In this document: positions 47,538-51,115 of the stretch, one piece after another
Layout of the letters: each line of letters begins with the position of its first letter
Numbering within the stretch: position 1 is the stretch's first letter
Assembly: GCF_017163755.1 (NCBI RefSeq)
Contig: NZ_JAFIWC010000035.1
Span: 1 to 51,115, forward strand
Direction: 5' to 3'
DNA length: 51,115 nt
Origin: Xanthomonas sp.
Lineage (GTDB): Bacteria > Pseudomonadota > Gammaproteobacteria > Xanthomonadales > Xanthomonadaceae
The notes under the pieces: model-generated
What the model was told of the DNA's origin: nothing
Database searches by the model: none
What the model saw: the letters and a program-made list of their open reading frames with translations, nothing else
Made by a program: the position numbers and the translations under genes

Positions 47538-49295
47538 TCAGCCTTGCTCCGGCTTGGCGCGCACCTGCACGTGCACTTCGGCCAGCTGCTCGTTGCCGAT
47601 CGGCGATGGCGCGCCGGTCATCAGGTCCTGCGCGCCGGTGGTCTTGGGGAACGGGATGACGTCGCGGATCGACTCGGTCCCGGCCATCAGCGCGGCGATG
47701 CGGTCGATGCCGAAGGCGATGCCGCCGTGCGGCGGCGCGCCGTAGTTCAGCGCATCGAGCAGGAACCCGAACTTGATCCGCGCCTCTTCTGCGCCGATGC
47801 CGAGCAGCTCGAACACCGCCGCCTGCATGTCGGTGCGGTGGATACGGATCGAGCCGCCGCCGATCTCGTTGCCGTTGAGCACCATGTCGTAGCCGCGCGA
47901 CACCGCGGTCCTGGCGTTGGCGCGCAGGTCCTCGATGTCCTCCACCGCCGGCGCGGTGAAGGGGTGATGCAGGGCGACGTAGCGCCGCGCTTCCTCGTCG
48001 TACTCGAACATCGGGAAGTCGGTGACCCACAGCGGGCGCCAGCCGTCGGCGACCAGGCCGAAGTCCTTGCCGGCCTTCAGCCGCAGCGCGCCCATGAAGT
48101 CGGACACCTTGCCGTAGGCGCCGGCGCCGAAGAACACGATGTCGCCGTTGCCGGCGCCGACGTGCGCGATGAGCGCGGCGAAGGCCGCTTCGCTGAAGAA
48201 CTTGGCGATCGGCGAGGTGACCTCGCCGTTGTCGCCGATCTTGATGTAGGCCAGGCCCTTGGCGCCGTACTTGGCCGCGTGCGCGGCGTACTCGTCGATC
48301 TGCTTGCGCGACAGGCGCGCCCCGCCCGGGATGCGCAGCGCGGCCACGCGGCCGTCGGCATCGTTGGCGGCGGCGGCGAACACCGCGAACTCGCTGTCCT
48401 TGACCAGCCCGGCCACGTCGACCAGTTCCAGGTCGATGCGCAGGTCCGGCTTGTCCGATCCGTAGCGGCGCATGGCCTCGGCCCAGGTCATGCGCGGGAA
48501 GCTGGGGTCCAGCTCGACGTCGATCACTTCCTTGAAGATGGCGCGGATCATTTCCTCGACGAAGTCCTGCACGTCGCGCTCGCGCACGAAGGCGAACTCC
48601 ATGTCCAGCTGGGTGAACTCCAGCTGGCGGTCGGCGCGCAGCGCCTCGTCGCGGAAGCAGCGCGCGATCTGGTAGTAGCGGTCGAAGCCGGCCACCATCA
48701 GGATCTGCTTGAACAGCTGCGGCGACTGCGGCAGCGCGTAGAACTCGCCCGGGTGCATGCGCGCCGGCACCAGGAAGTCGCGCGCGCCTTCCGGGGTGAC
48801 GTTGGCCAGGATCGGGGTCTCGATGTCCTGGAAGCCCCTGGCGTCGAGGTGGCGGCGCAGCGCCTGCACCAGCTTGATGCGGGTGCGCTGCATGCGCTGC
48901 ATTTCCGGGCGGCGCAGGTCCAGGTAGCGGTACTTCAGGCGGGTTTCCTCGCCCGGGTTCTCGTGCGCGTGGAACGGCAGCGGCGCGGCCTTGTTGAGGA
49001 TGGTGATGCGGCTGGCGATCACCTCGACCTGGCCGCTGCGCAGCTTGTCGTTGACCGCATGCCGCGCGCGCACCACGCCTTCGACCTGCAGCACGTCCTC
49101 GTAGCCGAGTGAGGCGGCCACCGCGAACACCTCGGCGTTCTCCGGCTCCACCGTCACCTGCACGATGCCTTCGTGGTCGCGCAGGTCGATGAAGCACACG
49201 CCGCCGAGGTTGCGGGCGACATCGGTCCAGCCGGCCAGGGTGACGGTCCGGCCGATCAGGGTCTCGTCGACCAGGCCGCAGAAGTGGGTACGCAT
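47538..49295 (-). CDS. aspS: Aspartyl-tRNA synthetase
   Basis: AspRS is a class II synthetase that charges tRNA-Asp. The 585-residue product has an N-terminal OB anticodon-binding domain ([20 protein letters not shown]), class II motif 2 ([18 protein letters not shown]), a bacterial GAD insert and motif 3 ([14 protein letters not shown]). The ATG at 49295 has a GGAG at 8 bp; an upstream ATG at 49316 is less likely. It is divergent from the DUF3011-type gene. Confidence 0.96.
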   Translation of the reverse strand: MRTHFCGLVDETLIGRTVTLAGWTDVARNLGGVCFIDLRDHEGIVQVTVEPENAEVFAVAASLGYEDVLQVEGVVRARHAVNDKLRSGQVEVIASRITILNKAAPLPFHAHENPGEETRLKYRYLDLRRPEMQRMQRTRIKLVQALRRHLDARGFQDIETPILANVTPEGARDFLVPARMHPGEFYALPQSPQLFKQILMVAGFDRYYQIARCFRDEALRADRQLEFTQLDMEFAFVRERDVQDFVEEMIRAIFKEVIDVELDPSFPRMTWAEAMRRYGSDKPDLRIDLELVDVAGLVKDSEFAVFAAAANDADGRVAALRIPGGARLSRKQIDEYAAHAAKYGAKGLAYIKIGDNGEVTSPIAKFFSEAAFAALIAHVGAGNGDIVFFGAGAYGKVSDFMGALRLKAGKDFGLVADGWRPLWVTDFPMFEYDEEARRYVALHHPFTAPAVEDIEDLRANARTAVSRGYDMVLNGNEIGGGSIRIHRTDMQAAVFELLGIGAEEARIKFGFLLDALNYGAPPHGGIAFGIDRIAALMAGTESIRDVIPFPKTTGAQDLMTGAPSPIGNEQLAEVHVQVRAKPEQG

Positions 49296-49452
49296 CGAAA
49301 ACTCCAGGAAGGACATCCGCCGCAGAAGGCGCCGGCAAGCCGGATATTCTGCGGTGCGGCGGCGGCGCGGGCAAATCGCGCCGCGGCTCATCCGGCCTTA
49401 AGTCGCCGTACCGCTATATTCGGCGCACACAAACGTGTGCCGGAGGGGACCC

Positions 49453-50424
49453 ATGTTGAAGCGACTGAGCGGATGGCTGGTGGTGGCGGGACTGGCCCTG
49501 GCCAGCGGACCGGTGGCGGCGCAGAGCACGCGCGCCTATGCCCCAGAGGACCTGCGGCAGCTGTCGGTGCCCGGGCGGGTGCGGGTCATCGAGCGCGAAT
49601 ACGCCGACCAGTCGCGCGGCCGGCAGATCCCCGACGACCAGTTGGAGTTCTACCTGGACCAGATCGACCGCGGCTGGGGGTTCGGCCGGGTCAAGCAGGA
49701 CATCGCCACCTCGCTGCGCGGCAGCAGCGGACAATGGCGCCCGCAACCGGGCTCGAACTCGCAGACCATCGCCTGCTCCAGCAACGACCGCAAGCGCCGC
49801 CAGTGCGCCACGCCGTTCCGCGGCCGCGCGGTGCTGGTCGGCGCGCTGTCCGACTCGCCGTGCATCGAGGGCCAGACCTGGGGCTCGGGCCCCGGCGTGG
49901 TGTGGGTGGACCGCGGCTGCCGCGGCCGCTTCGCCGAAGGCCGCGGCGGCTGGGGTGGCGGCAACGGCGGCGGCGGCCCGGTCGGCGGCGCCGGCACGAT
50001 CCGTTGCGAGAGCCAGGACCAGCGCCAGCGCGTGTGCAACACCGGCTGGCGCAACGCGGTGCTGGTGCGCCAGCTGTCGGACACGCGCTGCATCGAGGGC
50101 CGGACCTGGGGCCAGCGCGGCGGCAGCGTCTGGGTCGACGGCGGCTGCCGCGGCGAATTCGCCGAAGGGCGCGGCGGCGGCGGCAGCGGCGGTGGCGACT
50201 GGGGCCCCGGCCAAGGCCGCCCGCCGGTCGATGGCGGCTATACGGTGACCTGCAGCAGCGACGACAAGCGCCGGCGCAGCTGCGCCTGGGACCCCCGCCA
50301 GGGCCGGCCGGTGCTGATCCAGCAGCTGTCCAGCACGCGCTGCGTCGAGGGCCGCAGCTGGGGCTACGACGACCGTGCGCTGTGGGTCAGCGAGGGCTGC
50401 CGCGCACGCTTCGGCGCACGCTGA
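49453..50424 (+). CDS. Secreted DUF3011-type Cys-repeat protein
   Basis: The 323-residue product has a signal peptide (cleavage near VAAQ) and three copies of a ~55-residue Cys module (about 105-160, 182-236 and 263-320) joined by Gly-rich linkers. Each module has four Cys at similar spacing (Cys108/118/137/156; 185/195/213/232; 267/277/297/316) and the pattern CxEGxxWG ... WVxxGCRxxF, typical of DUF3011. Function is unknown; it is probably extracellular or periplasmic and disulfide-bonded. The ATG at 49453 has a strong GGAGGGG site. Confidence 0.85.
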   Translation: MLKRLSGWLVVAGLALASGPVAAQSTRAYAPEDLRQLSVPGRVRVIEREYADQSRGRQIPDDQLEFYLDQIDRGWGFGRVKQDIATSLRGSSGQWRPQPGSNSQTIACSSNDRKRRQCATPFRGRAVLVGALSDSPCIEGQTWGSGPGVVWVDRGCRGRFAEGRGGWGGGNGGGGPVGGAGTIRCESQDQRQRVCNTGWRNAVLVRQLSDTRCIEGRTWGQRGGSVWVDGGCRGEFAEGRGGGGSGGGDWGPGQGRPPVDGGYTVTCSSDDKRRRSCAWDPRQGRPVLIQQLSSTRCVEGRSWGYDDRALWVSEGCRARFGAR

Positions 50425-50444
50425 GCGGGTAGCGCGCAAACGCA

Positions 50445-50472
50445 AACGGCCCGGAGGCGACTCCGGGCCGTT
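50445..50472. terminator. Bidirectional hairpin
   Basis: A 12-bp perfect stem AACGGCCCGGAG / CTCCGGGCCGTT with a GCGA loop lies between two convergent genes. Flanking CGCAAA and TTTGCG can extend it. It probably terminates both transcripts. Confidence 0.65.
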
Positions 50473-50492
50473 CGTATTTGCGGGGCGCCGGT

Positions 50493-50828
50493 TCAGGTCG
50501 CGGCGGGCTTGGCGGCCGGCGCCGGCGTGGCAGCGGCAGTCGCCGCAGGCTTGGCCGCGGTATCGCTGGAGGCGGACGCCGCGGCCGGCTTGGCGTCGCC
50601 GCCGTTGCCGCCGCTGGACTCGGCCAGGTTGCGCTTCTTGTCGCCATCCTTCTTGAAATCGGTCTCGTACCAGCCGCTGCCGGACAGGCGGAACGACGGC
50701 GCGGTCAGCTGGCGCTTGACCGCGGACGCGCCGCACGACGGGCAGGCATCCGGATCGGGATCGGAGAGTTTCTGCAGGCGGTCGAAGCTGTGACCGCACT
50801 CGGCACATTGGAAAGCGTAGATCGGCAT
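50493..50828 (-). CDS. FmdB-type zinc-ribbon protein
   Basis: The 111-residue product has an N-terminal zinc ribbon (YAFQCAECGHSFD, Cys8/Cys11, and ACPSCG, Cys29/Cys32) followed by a conserved segment (APSFRLSGSGWYETDFKKDG) and a long Ala/Pro/Lys-rich tail. Function in this family is poorly defined. It lies upstream of aspS on the same strand, a common arrangement in this group of bacteria, although a divergent gene sits between them here. Confidence 0.88.
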   Translation of the reverse strand: MPIYAFQCAECGHSFDRLQKLSDPDPDACPSCGASAVKRQLTAPSFRLSGSGWYETDFKKDGDKKRNLAESSGGNGGDAKPAAASASSDTAAKPAATAAATPAPAAKPAAT

Positions 50829-50924
50829 GGCGGCAAAAACGCGAGAGGAACAGAGGCCGCCAGTATGGGGCCCGGGCGCTGGCTTTCAAGCGGCGCTGTC
50901 GCATGGCCGCCAAGCCGACGAAAG

Positions 50925-51115
50925 CCCCTCTCCCACCGGGAGAGGGGTTGGGGTGAGGGTACGGCGCGAAAGCGTCTCGCTGAGCTGAGTGCACGAGGCT
51001 CCGCCCGTACCCTCATCCAGCCCTACGGGCCACCTTCTCCCAAAAGGGGGCCATGGTCCCGATGGGAGAAGGAACAGCCGCGGCGTGCCTTAGCCCCTCT
51101 CCCACCGGGAGAGGG
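50925..51115. repeat. Palindromic intergenic repeat cluster
   Basis: CCCCTCTCCC-ACC-GGGAGAGGGG occurs at 50925-50947 and again at 51094-51115, cut by the window end. Between them lie CCTTCTCCC / GGGAGAAGG (51033-51041 with 51064-51072) and an inverted pair GTGAGGGTACGG (50952-50963) / CCGTACCCTCAT (51005-51016). This resembles dispersed palindromic repeats of the group. No gene is seen from 50829 to the end. Confidence 0.7.

Overview
The window is high-GC proteobacterial chromosome. Gene content and order (pqqABCDE, mrcB, relA, hrpA, recQ, a tRNA-Lys–queC–queE–cpoB–pal–tolBARQ–ybgC–ruvB–kup–ruvA–ruvC–yebC block, then aspS and an FmdB-type zinc ribbon) point to the Xanthomonadaceae, probably Xanthomonas or a close relative. 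This is inferred from families and order, not from a database search. There is no rRNA, CRISPR array, phage, IS or recognisable integrase. Almost all genes look like ordinary core or family-level accessory genes.

Layout. 0.3-9.4 kb: a TPR lipoprotein and PBP1b (mrcB), a two-domain glycosyltransferase, a TPR membrane protein and relA. 9.6-12.9 kb: a tightly overlapping pqqABCDE operon. 13-21.9 kb: a secreted protein, hrpA, dps, a small membrane protein, recQ and a secreted Gly-rich protein. 22.3-25.2 kb: a LysR / quinone oxidoreductase / NmrA-like redox cassette next to tRNA-Lys. 25.4-38.2 kb, all on the minus strand: preQ0 synthesis (queE, queC), the Tol-Pal cell-envelope operon, and the RuvABC Holliday-junction genes with the potassium transporter kup between ruvA and ruvB, plus yebC. 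38.3-41.4 kb: an alpha/beta hydrolase, an I78-type inhibitor lipoprotein, a LysR regulator and an EamA transporter. 41.5-47.5 kb: an RND permease with its adaptor, a divergent AraC regulator and a GNAT acetyltransferase. 47.5-50.8 kb: aspS, a secreted DUF3011-type protein and an FmdB-type zinc ribbon. A palindromic repeat cluster closes the window.

The most unusual signal is a dispersed non-coding element not explained by the genes. It consists of two inverted arms of tandem 7-bp units (GGGACTC on one side, GAGTCCC on the other) around a 40-200 bp spacer. I find seven two-arm copies (1-295, 13499-13796, 29981-30080, 32756-32891, 33885-34051, 36622-36763, 37298-37473), a diverged GGGAAT-type two-arm copy (26223-26370), and solitary diverged arms at 5567-5607 and 39437-39473. 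Two copies share a long ~200-bp core with an internal hairpin. The shorter copies often carry a GCTGTTCCG-like boundary before the right arm. Four copies lie in the ruv/ybgC region. One bridges ruvB and ybgC so that its arms are translated as the RuvB C-terminus and the YbgC N-terminus. Because the unit is 7 bp, a change of one unit in the YbgC arm would shift its frame.
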